The notes below the pieces were generated by a model. The model had not been told where the DNA came from, made no database searches, and was given only the letters and a program-made list of their open reading frames with translations. Both the position numbers and the translations under genes were made by a program. From Tenacibaculum aiptasiae (GTDB taxonomy: Bacteria; Bacteroidota; Bacteroidia; Flavobacteriales; Flavobacteriaceae): a stretch of DNA of 64,000 nt. Positions 44,163 through 53,931 of the stretch are shown here, one piece after another. Position 1 is the first letter of the stretch. Each line of letters opens with the position of its first letter. The stretch covers positions 62,790-126,789 of the forward strand of contig NZ_WAAU01000028.1 in assembly GCF_008806755.1 (NCBI RefSeq), given 5' to 3'.

Positions 44163-45254
44163 TTATAAAACAATATCATTATTCCATTTATAAGGTTCTG
44201 GAATATCAGTATCGTCTATTAATTGTCGGATATCTATTTCTATACCTCTACTCATGTTTGTAATAGGGACATCATTCGGGCCTCCCTCAAAAGGATTTTC
44301 AGAGTTTTCACCAATAGCTTCCATAGAGTAAAATACCCATGCGATTAGTGTACTAAAAGGAACAGAAAACCATTCGAAATGACGGGAAATAAATACTTGA
44401 ACTTTATGCATAATTGCTGTTCTAGATTGATGATTAGCTAAGGTTTCAGTAATTCTATCACCTAAAGCTTCAAATTCTTGCATCATACCATAAGGTAAAA
44501 GAATAATGAATACCCAAACAAACATAAAGTTTAAAGTAGCAAATTGACGAGGGTATGGAAAGTTCTTAATACGTTCCGATTTTCCTTGTAAAGTATATAA
44601 TTCAACAATTATTTTTTCAAGTTCCATATGTCGAAAATTATCTATGAATCCTTCATTATAAAGTTCTTTGATTCGTCTAGATTGAATTCCTAATAATTGA
44701 GAAGCTTGATTTCCTTTAGCAAAAATCTCATTGTATTCGGTTTCAGAGATATAAGGTGAAATAGCTTCTTTGATTGGAACGTTATCTTCAAATACATAAA
44801 CATTTTTTTCTCTAAACTCTCTATTAGATTTGCTAAGTTTAATATGATTTTCCCAAGGCTTGTCTTTACGCATTTGGTAGCGTAATGCGGTTAGCCAAGC
44901 AACATGTCTATGAACCAATTCTCTGTGAATATTTTTTAATTCACTAGTAGTTATTTGATCATTTTTAATAAAGTCTTTTACCATAACAGTAAAAGATCTA
45001 GAAGTGTTTACAATACCACCCCAAATTTTACGAGCTTCCCATAATCTATCATAAGAAGCGTTATTTTTAAAACTTACAATAAAAGAAACAGCGGTACCCA
45101 AAACACCTAAAGGAAGCCATGGTACATATAACCATTTCCATCCCATAACGTCAAATAAAAATACGGGGATAAGACTAAGTAGTATAAAAACATAAATATA
45201 CCTTCTAGTCCATCTTAGCATCCCTTTAATTGGGTAAGTTTTTTTAGTGTACAT
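44163..45254 (-). CDS. Bestrophin-like anion channel
   Basis: A 363-residue membrane protein of the bestrophin/UPF0187 family. Typical segments are WLPLGVLGTAVSFIVSFKNN, NASYDRLWEARKIWGGIVN and the region ending PFEGGPNDVPITNMSRGIEID. Four hydrophobic helices are present. Bacterial bestrophins form pentameric channels for chloride or, in some species, cations. The gene is divergent from the carboxypeptidase gene across 75 bases. Confidence 0.92.
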   Translation of the reverse strand: MYTKKTYPIKGMLRWTRRYIYVFILLSLIPVFLFDVMGWKWLYVPWLPLGVLGTAVSFIVSFKNNASYDRLWEARKIWGGIVNTSRSFTVMVKDFIKNDQITTSELKNIHRELVHRHVAWLTALRYQMRKDKPWENHIKLSKSNREFREKNVYVFEDNVPIKEAISPYISETEYNEIFAKGNQASQLLGIQSRRIKELYNEGFIDNFRHMELEKIIVELYTLQGKSERIKNFPYPRQFATLNFMFVWVFIILLPYGMMQEFEALGDRITETLANHQSRTAIMHKVQVFISRHFEWFSVPFSTLIAWVFYSMEAIGENSENPFEGGPNDVPITNMSRGIEIDIRQLIDDTDIPEPYKWNNDIVL

Positions 45255-45298
45255 AGAAACCAGTTAGTTAGTAGTCAAAAATAACGTTTTTGATTTAA

Positions 45299-45306
45299 TA
45301 TATTTG
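45299..45306 (+). promoter_or_regulatory. -7 box for the M14 peptidase gene
   Basis: Perfect TATATTTG, 23 bases before the ATG at 45330. A GTG inside it (45306) would be a start codon only for a spurious 8-residue extension. No clear -33 box. Confidence 0.5.
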
Positions 45307-45329
45307 TGAGTCTATCAAACAACAAATTC

Positions 45330-47834
45330 ATGAAAAAAGTTTTTCTATACTTAGTATTATCTCTATCGGTTTCAGTGCTAGCTCAGCAAAAAGTAGATTT
45401 ATCATATTATTTGCCAAGTGATGTGAGTTATGATAAAAATATACCAACTCCAAAATCTATTATAGGGCATGAGGTAGGAGAATGGCATATTACTCACGAT
45501 AAATTAGTGTCGTATATGAAAGCTTTAGCAAAGGCTTCAAATAGAGTAACTATTGAAAATAGAGGAGAAACTTATGAAGGGAGACCTTTACTGTTACTGA
45601 CAATTACAGCGCCTAAGAATCATCAAAACTTGGAGGGGATAAGGGAAAAGCATATTGAAATAACAGATAATGCTTCAATAAATGTGTCTAATCAACCAAT
45701 TGTTGTGTATCAAGGATTTTCAATTCATGGAAATGAACCAAGTGGTTCTAATGCAGCATTAGCAGCAGCATATTATTTAGCAGCAGCTCAAGGTCCAAAA
45801 ATAAATGAGTTATTGAATAATACAGTAATTTTATTTGATCCATCATTAAACCCAGATGGATTACAACGTTTTGCTTATTGGGCAAATACAAATAAAGCAA
45901 GTAATATAAATCCAGATCCAAATGATAGAGAGTATCATGAAGTTTGGCCAGGAGGAAGAACCAATCACTATTGGTTCGATATGAATAGAGATTGGTTACC
46001 TGTACAGTTGCCAGAGAGTACAGCAAGAATTAAAACATTTCATAAATGGTTGCCTAATATTTTAACAGATCATCATGAGATGGGGACGAATTCTACTTTC
46101 TTTTTTCAACCGGGAATTCCAAGTAGAACAAATCCATTAACGCCTCAAATGAATCAGGATTTAACAAAGGAGATTGCAACTTATCATGCGAAAGCTTTTG
46201 ATAAAATAGGATCAACATATTATTCTGAAGAAAGCTTTGATGATTTTTATTATGGAAAGGGGTCAACATTTCCAGATATCAATGGAAGTATAGGGATTTT
46301 GTTTGAACAAGGAAGTTCACGTGGACATGCACAGGAAAGTGATAATGGAATATTAACTTTTCCATTTACAATTAGAAATCAGTTTACAGCAACATTATCA
46401 ACATTGGAAGCTGCTAAAAATATGCGAAAAAAAATCTTGAAATATCAACAAGGTTTTTATGAGGAATCAAGGAAGTTATCAGAAAATAAGGCATTTGTAT
46501 TTGGAGATGAAAAGGATGCAATCAAAAGTTATCATTTAGCTGAGGTATTAAAAAAGCATAAAGTAAAACTTCATGAGTTAAAATCTGATTTAACAGTTAA
46601 TGGAAAATATTTTAAAAAAGGATATAGTTATGCAATACCAATGAATCAGAAAAATAATCGATTGGTAAAGGCAATGTTTGATGTGAGAACTACCTTTAAA
46701 GATAGTCTGTTTTATGATGTTTCTGCTTGGACATTTAATCATGCATTTGGAGTGGATTTTGCTAAAAATGTTTCGTTGTCTAAAGTGGGTAATGAGATAC
46801 TTGATTTAAAAAAGAAATCGGGAAGTATTCAAAATAAAAGCACAGTAGGGTATTTATTTGCTTGGAATGAATATGAAGCACCTAAGGCTTTAAATGAAAT
46901 TTTAAAAAAGGGACTAAGAGCTAAAGTTGCAATGAAGCAGTTTAAAAACAATAACAAACTATACGATTATGGAACTATTTTTATTCCTGCACAAAATCAA
47001 AAATTAAATAATGCTGAATTGTTTACTTATTTAGAAAAAGTTGCAATGAAAAATCATATTGAAATAACAGGTGTTTCAACAGGTTTGAATGATGGTATAG
47101 ATTTAGGGAGTAGAAACTTTAGAGTTGTAAAAGAACCAAAAGTAGCGATGTTAGTAGGAAAAGGAATAACAAGTTATGATGCAGGTGAAATCTGGCATTT
47201 GTTAGATCAACGTTTTGATATGCAACTTACTAAACTAGACATGTCTTATGCATCAAGAGTAAATTTAAGTAAGTACACTACTATTATAATACCTAATAGC
47301 TATTCAATAGATAAGAATTTAGAAGGAAAGTTAAGAGATTGGGTTCGCAAAGGAGGTGTATTAATAGGATATAGAAATGCGGTTAACTGGATGTCTAATA
47401 AAGGATTTATTTCATTACAATTTAATAAACCTAAAATGGATACAGTGAAAAATGTATCATTTGAAAATCGTTCATTGCAGTCAGGAGCACAAGTTATCGG
47501 AGGTGCAATTTTTGAAGCTTCAATAGATCGTTCACATCCAATAAGTTTTGGTTATAAAAATAATAAGATAGCATTGTTTAGAAATACTAGACAATTCATT
47601 CAACCTGATAAAAAAAGTTATAATAATCCAATTCAATATACAAATGCCCCATTATTGAGTGGATATATTTCAAAAGAAAATTTAAAGGAATTAAAGAATA
47701 CAGTTCCCTTTAAATCTCAGCGTTTAGGGGCTGGAAAAATAATTGTATTTACTGATAATACAAATTTTAGAGGATTTTGGTTTGGAACAAATAAATTGTT
47801 AATGAACGCTATATTTTTCGGGCGCTTGATGTAG
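45330..47834 (+). CDS. Secreted M14-family zinc carboxypeptidase
   Basis: An 834-residue exported peptidase. The signal peptide ends VLA with Gln-Gln next. The M14 domain covers about residues 50-360: H133 and E136 in HGNEPSG bind zinc, followed by LFDPSLNPDGLQRF, WFDMNRDWLP, TDHHEMGTNSTFF, and the catalytic Glu in LFEQGSSRGHAQ. Residues about 560-830 form an additional domain with a GATase-like beta-alpha look, common in this Bacteroidota group. Start at 45330 is chosen because it gives a normal signal peptide. No T9SS tail is visible. It should release C-terminal amino acids from peptides in the periplasm or outside. Confidence 0.9.
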   Translation: MKKVFLYLVLSLSVSVLAQQKVDLSYYLPSDVSYDKNIPTPKSIIGHEVGEWHITHDKLVSYMKALAKASNRVTIENRGETYEGRPLLLLTITAPKNHQNLEGIREKHIEITDNASINVSNQPIVVYQGFSIHGNEPSGSNAALAAAYYLAAAQGPKINELLNNTVILFDPSLNPDGLQRFAYWANTNKASNINPDPNDREYHEVWPGGRTNHYWFDMNRDWLPVQLPESTARIKTFHKWLPNILTDHHEMGTNSTFFFQPGIPSRTNPLTPQMNQDLTKEIATYHAKAFDKIGSTYYSEESFDDFYYGKGSTFPDINGSIGILFEQGSSRGHAQESDNGILTFPFTIRNQFTATLSTLEAAKNMRKKILKYQQGFYEESRKLSENKAFVFGDEKDAIKSYHLAEVLKKHKVKLHELKSDLTVNGKYFKKGYSYAIPMNQKNNRLVKAMFDVRTTFKDSLFYDVSAWTFNHAFGVDFAKNVSLSKVGNEILDLKKKSGSIQNKSTVGYLFAWNEYEAPKALNEILKKGLRAKVAMKQFKNNNKLYDYGTIFIPAQNQKLNNAELFTYLEKVAMKNHIEITGVSTGLNDGIDLGSRNFRVVKEPKVAMLVGKGITSYDAGEIWHLLDQRFDMQLTKLDMSYASRVNLSKYTTIIIPNSYSIDKNLEGKLRDWVRKGGVLIGYRNAVNWMSNKGFISLQFNKPKMDTVKNVSFENRSLQSGAQVIGGAIFEASIDRSHPISFGYKNNKIALFRNTRQFIQPDKKSYNNPIQYTNAPLLSGYISKENLKELKNTVPFKSQRLGAGKIIVFTDNTNFRGFWFGTNKLLMNAIFFGRLM

Positions 47835-47930
47835 ATTGGGTGTTTTTAAAACTCTGTTTTTTAGCTTGTTACTTTTTTGTGTAAAGTTTTTTTATATCTT
47901 TAACGAAATAAATTTTAAGTCCCCCAGATT

Positions 47931-50900
47931 ATGAAAAACAAGCTATTTTTAGCCATGTCCTTGGCTACGTCTGTTTTATTTTCTCAAAACAGCGAATTAT
48001 GGAAAAAACAAGCAAATGGAAAAGTAAGAGCTAGTGTTTCTGCACTAGAAAAAAGATTGCCCGATAAAGAGATTTATCAACTAGATTTAGATGCGTTTAA
48101 ACAAGCTTTAGTAAATGCACCTCAGAGAAAATCAGGTAAACAATCTAGTGTGATTATAGCTTTTCCAAATGCTGATGGAAAGCTAGAAAAGTACCGAGTT
48201 TCAGAAGCTTCGGTGTTGCATCCAGCCTTATCACAAAAGTATCCAGACATTAAATCTTACATGGGTGTAGGTGTTGATGATCCTTCAGATAGGATTCGTT
48301 TTAGTCTTTCAAACGCAAAAGGTTTACAAAGTATGCGTTTAGGAATTGATAAACCTACAGTGTTTATTGAACCTTATTCAGCAGATTTAAAAAGATATAC
48401 TATCTATAAAAAATCGGATAAGCCTAGAGATGTAAATGGATTCAAATGTGATGTAGATCCAAATAACAGAAACAAAAGCACAGGGAGTTCTTTTCAGCAT
48501 AAAAATGCAGATGATGGAACCTTAAGAACGTATCGTATTGCTATTTCTGCAACAGGTGAATATACAGCGCATCATGGTGGTACCAAAGCACAAGCATTGG
48601 CAGCAATGAATACAACAATGACAAGGGTTAATGGAATCTATGAAACGGATTTTAATGTAACTATGATTATTATTGCGAATAATGAAGATGTAATTTATAC
48701 GAATGCATCAACAGACCCTTATTCAAATGGAAGTTTTAATTCACAAGTGCAATCAACTTTAACTAGTGTTATTGGTGAAGCGAACTATGATATAGGACAC
48801 TTATTTGCAAAAGCATCAAACAATGGAAACGCAGGTTGTATTGGATGTGTTTGTGTAGATGGAAGTAAAGGTAGTGCATTTACTTCGCGTACTACTCCAG
48901 AAGGAGATCCTTTTGATGTAGATTTCGTGGCTCATGAAATTGGACATCAATTTGGAGGTAATCATACCTTTACAATAAGAAATGAAGGAACCAATGTACA
49001 TATGGAACCAGGAAGTGGTACTACCATAATGGGATATGCAGGTATAACAGGAGCAACAGATGTGCAGCCTAATAGTGATCCATATTTTCATGCAATAAAT
49101 ATTCAGCAAATTACTAATTATATTAAATCAACTTCATGTCAAACAAATACTTCAACAGGAAATAATGTGCCAACAGTAAATGCTGGTAGTGATTATACAA
49201 TTCCAAAAGGAACAGCATTTGTATTAACAGGATCTGCTACCGATGCAGATGCGTCTGATGTGCTTTCATATTGTTGGGAACAAATGGATGAAAACAATGC
49301 AGCTACAACATACCCTAGTGTAACAGCTACAGCAGGAGTTGCTTTTAGGTCTTATTCTCCAACAACAAATGCGTCAAGGTATTTTCCAAGATTAGAAACA
49401 GTAAAAGCAGGAAATACTTCTTGGCAATGGGAAGCGGTTCCAAATGTTGCCAGAAGTTTAAACTTTAGATTAACGGTAAGAGATAACAGAGCAGGAGGAG
49501 GAACAAATAATAGTGATGATATGGTGGTTACTGTAAATGGAACAGCAGGGCCTTTTGTGGTAAATTCACCTAATACAGCAGTTACTTTAACAGCAGGAGC
49601 AACTGAAACTGTTACTTGGAATGTAGCAGGTACAACAAGTAATGGAGTAAATGCTGCAAATGTTGATATTTTAATGTCTACAGATGGTGGAGATACTTAT
49701 CCAGTAGTATTAGCTAGTGGAGTTCCTAATGACGGATCTCATGATATTACGGTGCCAAACTCAGTAGGAAATCAAAATAGAATAATGGTTAGAGGAACTA
49801 ACCATATCTTCTTCGATATTTCAAATACAAACTTTACTATTTCAAATCCGTTACCATGTACAGCATCAGTTCCAACTGGAGTTAGTGTAAGTGGAGTTAC
49901 AGATTCAGCAGCTACAGTTTCTTGGAATACAGTATCAGGAGCAACTTATACTGTTGAGTACAAAAAAGCATCAGATGCTTCTTGGACTTCAAATAATACA
50001 TCAGGAACAACTACTACGTTATCTGGTTTAGATGCAAATACAGCTTATGAAGTTAGAGTTAAGAGTGTTTGTACAGATGGTACTTCATCTAGTTTTAGTG
50101 CAACAGCTAATTTTACAACAACAGATGTTCAATTAACATATTGTACAGCTAAAAGTACAAATGTAAATGATGAATATATTTCTAATGTAAAATTAAATAC
50201 AATAGATAATACTTCAACAGGTCAATTTTATTCAGATTTTACAAATATTTCAACTACTATAACTAAAGGAGCTTCAGAAACAATTACCATTACTCCAACT
50301 TGGACTGGAACAACTTATAGTGAAGGTTATGGAGTTTGGATTGATTATAATAAAAATGGAGTGTTTACAGATGCTGGAGAGCTAGTTTGGAGTAAGTCTC
50401 CTTCAACAGATACACCAGTGTCAGGAAGTTTCACGGTACCTGCATCAGCAGTTACAGGAGACACTAGGATGAGAGTAATTTTACGTTATAATGCAGTACC
50501 AAGTCCATGTGGTGAATTTACTTATGGAGAGGTAGAAGATTATACAGTTACAATAGTAGGTGCTGGAGCAGATACAGTAGCACCAGTAATAACCTTGTTA
50601 GGAAATAGTGTTGAAAATATAAATGTTGGAGATTCGTATACAGATGCTGGAGCAACTGCAAGTGATAATGTAGATGGAAATATTACTGCTAATATTGTAG
50701 TAACTGGTTCTGTAGATGCAAATACACAAGGAACTTATACTTTAACTTATAATGTATCTGATGCAGCTGGTAATGCAGCAACAGCAGTAACTAGAACTGT
50801 TAATGTAAATGCAGTTACAGCTGGTTGTACAGGAGGAATAGATAGTTACCCTTATGCACAATCTTTTGATTCGTCTTTTGGTTCATGGACACAATCTAGT

Positions 50901-51590
50901 GGCGATGATATCAATTGGACAAGAAGAACTGGAAGTACACCATCAAGTGGAACAGGTCCTTCATCAGCCAATAATGGTTCACATTATATTTATGTAGAGG
51001 CTTCTGGTAGAAATACAGGATACCCAAATAAAAGAGCAATTATAAATTCACCATGTTATGACTTATCAGGATTAAGTTCTGCTTCAATTTCGTTCAAATA
51101 TCACATGTATGGAGCTACCAATATGGGAACTATCGACTTAGAAGTTAGTGAGGATGATGGAGTTAATTGGACTTCAATTTGGAATCAATCAGGAAATAAA
51201 GGAAACTCTTGGTTAACAGCTACAGTAAGCTTAAATGATTATGTAGGAAAAGGTATTAAATTACGTTTTAACCGTGTAACAGGAAATACATGGCAAGCAG
51301 ATATTGCTATTGATAACTTCCAGGTTACTGGTTCAAACTCAGCAATTACTACAAGAGGAGATATTCTTGAGTTTGCAATCTATCCGAATCCAGTTGGAAA
51401 CCAAATAAATTTAGTGAAGCCAATTGGTTATGAAAAAGTAAATTATACTATTTATAACACATTAGGTCAAAGAATTAAGAAAGGTGTTGCTACTAATAAT
51501 ATTGATGTTAGTGGTTTAAAATCGGCTATTTATACAATTGTAATTGAAAAGGATACAGATGTAAAGAGTATCCGATTTATAAAGAAATAG
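47931..51590 (+). CDS. T9SS-secreted reprolysin-like metalloprotease, multidomain
   Basis: A 1219-residue secreted protease. In order: signal peptide ending LFS before Gln; propeptide (about 20-190); zincin domain with HEIGHQFGGNH (H335, E336, H339, H345) and an IMGYAG Met-turn; a PKD/Ig-like region (about 405-540); a cadherin-like segment (NSPNTAVTLTAGATE); a fibronectin type III domain (about 645-720); a GEVED domain (about 745-875, ending EVEDYTVTI); a DUF5011 Ig-like domain (about 880-965); a MAM-like adhesion domain (about 970-1140); and the type A T9SS sorting domain at the end (FAIYPNPVGNQINL, IYNTLGQRI, SGLKSAIYTI). It would be exported across the outer membrane and attached or released. 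Close relatives digest proteins in the surroundings. Confidence 0.92.
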   Translation: MKNKLFLAMSLATSVLFSQNSELWKKQANGKVRASVSALEKRLPDKEIYQLDLDAFKQALVNAPQRKSGKQSSVIIAFPNADGKLEKYRVSEASVLHPALSQKYPDIKSYMGVGVDDPSDRIRFSLSNAKGLQSMRLGIDKPTVFIEPYSADLKRYTIYKKSDKPRDVNGFKCDVDPNNRNKSTGSSFQHKNADDGTLRTYRIAISATGEYTAHHGGTKAQALAAMNTTMTRVNGIYETDFNVTMIIIANNEDVIYTNASTDPYSNGSFNSQVQSTLTSVIGEANYDIGHLFAKASNNGNAGCIGCVCVDGSKGSAFTSRTTPEGDPFDVDFVAHEIGHQFGGNHTFTIRNEGTNVHMEPGSGTTIMGYAGITGATDVQPNSDPYFHAINIQQITNYIKSTSCQTNTSTGNNVPTVNAGSDYTIPKGTAFVLTGSATDADASDVLSYCWEQMDENNAATTYPSVTATAGVAFRSYSPTTNASRYFPRLETVKAGNTSWQWEAVPNVARSLNFRLTVRDNRAGGGTNNSDDMVVTVNGTAGPFVVNSPNTAVTLTAGATETVTWNVAGTTSNGVNAANVDILMSTDGGDTYPVVLASGVPNDGSHDITVPNSVGNQNRIMVRGTNHIFFDISNTNFTISNPLPCTASVPTGVSVSGVTDSAATVSWNTVSGATYTVEYKKASDASWTSNNTSGTTTTLSGLDANTAYEVRVKSVCTDGTSSSFSATANFTTTDVQLTYCTAKSTNVNDEYISNVKLNTIDNTSTGQFYSDFTNISTTITKGASETITITPTWTGTTYSEGYGVWIDYNKNGVFTDAGELVWSKSPSTDTPVSGSFTVPASAVTGDTRMRVILRYNAVPSPCGEFTYGEVEDYTVTIVGAGADTVAPVITLLGNSVENINVGDSYTDAGATASDNVDGNITANIVVTGSVDANTQGTYTLTYNVSDAAGNAATAVTRTVNVNAVTAGCTGGIDSYPYAQSFDSSFGSWTQSSGDDINWTRRTGSTPSSGTGPSSANNGSHYIYVEASGRNTGYPNKRAIINSPCYDLSGLSSASISFKYHMYGATNMGTIDLEVSEDDGVNWTSIWNQSGNKGNSWLTATVSLNDYVGKGIKLRFNRVTGNTWQADIAIDNFQVTGSNSAITTRGDILEFAIYPNPVGNQINLVKPIGYEKVNYTIYNTLGQRIKKGVATNNIDVSGLKSAIYTIVIEKDTDVKSIRFIKK

Positions 51591-51600
51591 CTTATAAAAT

Positions 51601-51632
51601 AAACTGTTTAGAAGTAACTTTCTAAACAGTTT
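51601..51632 (+). terminator. First terminator after the T9SS protease
   Basis: A 13-bp stem (51601-51613 with 51620-51632), loop GTAACT, followed by T-rich sequence. Confidence 0.8.
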
Positions 51633-51672
51633 TCATTTTTGCATTGCATTAATTGAATTGTTTTTAAAATCG

Positions 51673-51709
51673 AAAAGCATTGATTATCGTTTATAATCAA
51701 TGCTTTTTT
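51673..51709 (+). terminator. Second, tandem terminator
   Basis: A perfect 15-bp stem (51673-51687 with 51693-51707), core AGCATTGATTAT, loop CGTTT, followed by six T and CTTTT. It lies 40 bases after the first terminator and isolates the protease transcript from the small gene that follows. Confidence 0.88.
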
Positions 51710-51724
51710 CTTTTCAAAATGGCC

Positions 51725-51750
51725 TTTTGTTACTGTAAACTGTAACAAAA
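51725..51750 (+). promoter_or_regulatory. Inverted repeat upstream of the YqaE/Pmp3 gene
   Basis: TTTTGTTAC (51725-51733), 8-base spacer, GTAACAAAA (51742-51750), nine perfect pairs. Inside it is a tandem direct repeat of ACTGTAA (51732-51738 and 51739-51745). No T run follows, so a terminator is unlikely; it is a candidate operator 45 bases before the ATG. Confidence 0.4.
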
Positions 51751-51794
51751 TAAAGGAATATTCGTCTTTATAGTATATTAATTAAAAAAATACT

Positions 51795-51950
51795 ATGAGT
51801 TTATTAAGAGTTTTACTAGCAATTTTTTTTCCACCATTATCTGTTTTAGGTAAAGGATGTGGATCTGTAGTAATTGTTTTTTTATTAACCCTTTGTGGTT
51901 GGGTACCAGGAGTTATTGGTGCTTTGGTTATATTAAATAATCCAAAATAA
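51795..51950 (+). CDS. YqaE/Pmp3-family small membrane protein
   Basis: A 51-residue protein, too short for ordinary gene lists. It has the Pmp3/YqaE pattern: FFPPLSVLGKGCG after a first helix, then a second helix with LLTLCGWVPGVIGAL. The family (two transmembrane helices) is induced by salt or cold in plants, yeast and bacteria. An inverted repeat lies 45 bases upstream, after two terminators, so it is expressed on its own. The ATG is at 51795 and the stop at 51948-51950. Confidence 0.85.
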   Translation: MSLLRVLLAIFFPPLSVLGKGCGSVVIVFLLTLCGWVPGVIGALVILNNPK

Positions 51951-52010
51951 AAAATGTGACTTTTTTAAAATTGATGTATCTAAATAGTTAGAAACCAAAA
52001 ACATAAAAAT

Positions 52011-52115
52011 ATGATTTACATTTTTTTTACACTACTTACAGCTTTTATAATGAAGAGTTATATTTCAAATGCATATAAATATAAAACGTGTAAAGTATAT
52101 TGTAAAAGAAAATAG
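52011..52115 (+). CDS. Putative 34-residue membrane peptide
   Basis: ATG at 52011 opens 34 codons ending at TAG 52113-52115. The peptide starts MIYIFFTLLTAFIMKSYI, one hydrophobic helix, then a basic tail (KYKTCKVYCKRK). It has no recognised family and sits between the YqaE gene and a terminator. It may be real, since helix plus basic tail is typical of small membrane proteins, or may be chance in AT-rich DNA. Rest of 51951-52139 shows nothing else. Confidence 0.3.
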   Translation: MIYIFFTLLTAFIMKSYISNAYKYKTCKVYCKRK

Positions 52116-52139
52116 AATATTCTGTACATTATTTGAAAA

Positions 52140-52167
52140 GAAAAAAGCGCTCATTGAGCGCTTTTTT
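52140..52167. terminator. Bidirectional terminator beside pafA
   Basis: Perfect hairpin with arms AAAAAAGCGCTCA (52141-52153) and TGAGCGCTTTTTT (52155-52167). The pafA stop codon lies at its right edge. It ends transcription in both directions. Confidence 0.88.
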
Positions 52168-53813
52168 TATTCTAATACTTCTTCTATAATCTTTCCAGTG
52201 GTTCCGTTAGGGAATTCAATTTGTAATAAATTAGAGATTGTAGGTGCAATATCAATTATTTCATATTTTTTCTTTGATGAACCTTGATTAATACCATTTC
52301 CGTAGAAAATCAAAGGGATATGAGTATCATAAGAATATCCAGAACCATGTGATGTACCTCCATTTTTATAATAAGCACTAAGTGTAGATGGATTTGGAAT
52401 TAATAGAATATCTCCAGAAAATTTCTGATTGTAACCGTTCTGTAATGAGTTTAAAATACCATTGGTAAAAGTAGTAGTTTGTAATGTTTTTGCGGTTACA
52501 GACTTATAGATGTTTTTATAATTGATTGCTTCGTCAGCTATTTTTTGAGCAACAGTATGTACATCTAATTTTAACTCTTCAATTTTCTCTTTATTTAAGA
52601 AGATTTGAAAGTTAGAAATACTCTCAACTAATGCATCTGAATTAAAACACTTTTTAGTAATATCATTTACATAAGTTTTAAATTCTGTATAACTAAAATA
52701 ATCAGCAGGGATTTTAACAGATTTAAGATAAGCTGGAACTTGAACAGCAGCATGATCAGCTGTTAAAAATAAGGTGTAATTGTCCTCACCAATTTCAGTA
52801 TCTAAAAACTGAAACAAATCAGCTAAATCTTTGTCTAATCGTAGATAAGTGTCTTCAACTTCTTTGGAAGCAACTCCAAATTGATGTCCGACATAATCAG
52901 TAGAAGAATAGCTGATAGCTAAAAAGTCAATAAATTCAGATTTACCTAAGTTTTCTCCAATAATAGCAGCTTTAGCAAAATCGGTAGTCAAGGTATTACC
53001 AGCTGGTGTTGCTTTTATGATACTATAGTTTTTGTTTTCACTTTTTAAATTAGGTATGTCATGAGGGAAAATAGGTTTTTCTTCTCCTTTAAAAGGTTTT
53101 TCAAAATTATTATCATCAGCAATACTTTCAGTATAAGTGTTGATATCATATAGGGTTTCCCATGGTTGTTTCAAGTATTCATCTACTATTTTAGAATTGT
53201 TAAACTCTTGTACCCAATTAGGAAGGTTGTTCATATAATAAGATGAGGTAATCCATTTCCCTATATCACGACCATAAAACCAATAAGCACCGTCAGCAGC
53301 ATGACCAGCGGGTAAAATTGCTGAACGATCCTTGATAGCAACTCCAATAGTCTTACCATTCATATTTTGTGCTAACTTTAATTGATCTGTTATTGTAGTC
53401 GTTAGCATTCTATTAGGAGATTTCTTTCCTCCATCACCATCATAACCTACAGTATTATAATTACTATCATCTACACAATACACCATTTCTTTAGTGTATT
53501 TGTCATACCAAGTGTTACTAATTATAGCATGGTTTGTAGGAGTTGTTCCTGTATAAATTGAAGCATGACCAACAGCAGTATAGGTTGGTATATAATTATA
53601 ATGAGCATTTTCCAGAGAGAACCCATCTTCTAATAAACGTTTAAATCCATCTTCACCATATTTAGAAGCAAAACGAATTAAATAATCATAGCGCATTTGG
53701 TCAATTACTACACCAACAACTAGTTTAGGTTTATGAGTGCTTTTTTTAGGGGCTATTACACAACTAATTAAACAAGTTGTGGCTAAAGCAGCTAAACATA
53801 TTATTTTTTTCAT
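52167..53813 (-). CDS. pafA: PafA-type alkaline phosphatase lipoprotein
   Basis: A 548-residue phosphate monoester hydrolase of the PafA kind, known from Elizabethkingia and Flavobacterium. Lipobox LISC (Cys 18) makes it a lipoprotein. Residue numbers match those of characterised PafA almost exactly: D38 (zinc ligand), T79 nucleophile in IPTYTAVGH, N100, and K161 and R163 of IKDRSAI (K162/R164 in PafA). Remaining zinc ligands are in STDYVGHQF, LTADHA and GTSHGSGY. PafA is expressed constitutively and releases phosphate from organic monoesters outside the cell even when phosphate is present. Confidence 0.94.
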   Translation of the reverse strand: MKKIICLAALATTCLISCVIAPKKSTHKPKLVVGVVIDQMRYDYLIRFASKYGEDGFKRLLEDGFSLENAHYNYIPTYTAVGHASIYTGTTPTNHAIISNTWYDKYTKEMVYCVDDSNYNTVGYDGDGGKKSPNRMLTTTITDQLKLAQNMNGKTIGVAIKDRSAILPAGHAADGAYWFYGRDIGKWITSSYYMNNLPNWVQEFNNSKIVDEYLKQPWETLYDINTYTESIADDNNFEKPFKGEEKPIFPHDIPNLKSENKNYSIIKATPAGNTLTTDFAKAAIIGENLGKSEFIDFLAISYSSTDYVGHQFGVASKEVEDTYLRLDKDLADLFQFLDTEIGEDNYTLFLTADHAAVQVPAYLKSVKIPADYFSYTEFKTYVNDITKKCFNSDALVESISNFQIFLNKEKIEELKLDVHTVAQKIADEAINYKNIYKSVTAKTLQTTTFTNGILNSLQNGYNQKFSGDILLIPNPSTLSAYYKNGGTSHGSGYSYDTHIPLIFYGNGINQGSSKKKYEIIDIAPTISNLLQIEFPNGTTGKIIEEVLE

Positions 53814-53931
53814 GATTAATTTTAAAAATTTAGAATCAAAGGTAAGTAAAAAGAGTGCTAAAACTCATAAATAACGTGAAGAGTTAATGGTTTTTTAATA
53901 CTTTAGCAGTAAAGAAAAATAGAATAGTTTA

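Noticed and set aside
45306..45329. GTG start for the M14 peptidase
   Set aside because: The GTG is inside a perfect -7 box; the ATG at 45330 gives a normal signal peptide.
52069..52287. A 72-codon plus-strand reading frame at 52069-52287
   Set aside because: It runs through the bidirectional terminator and over the 3' end of pafA, its composition is not protein-like, and its first half overlaps the 34-codon frame.
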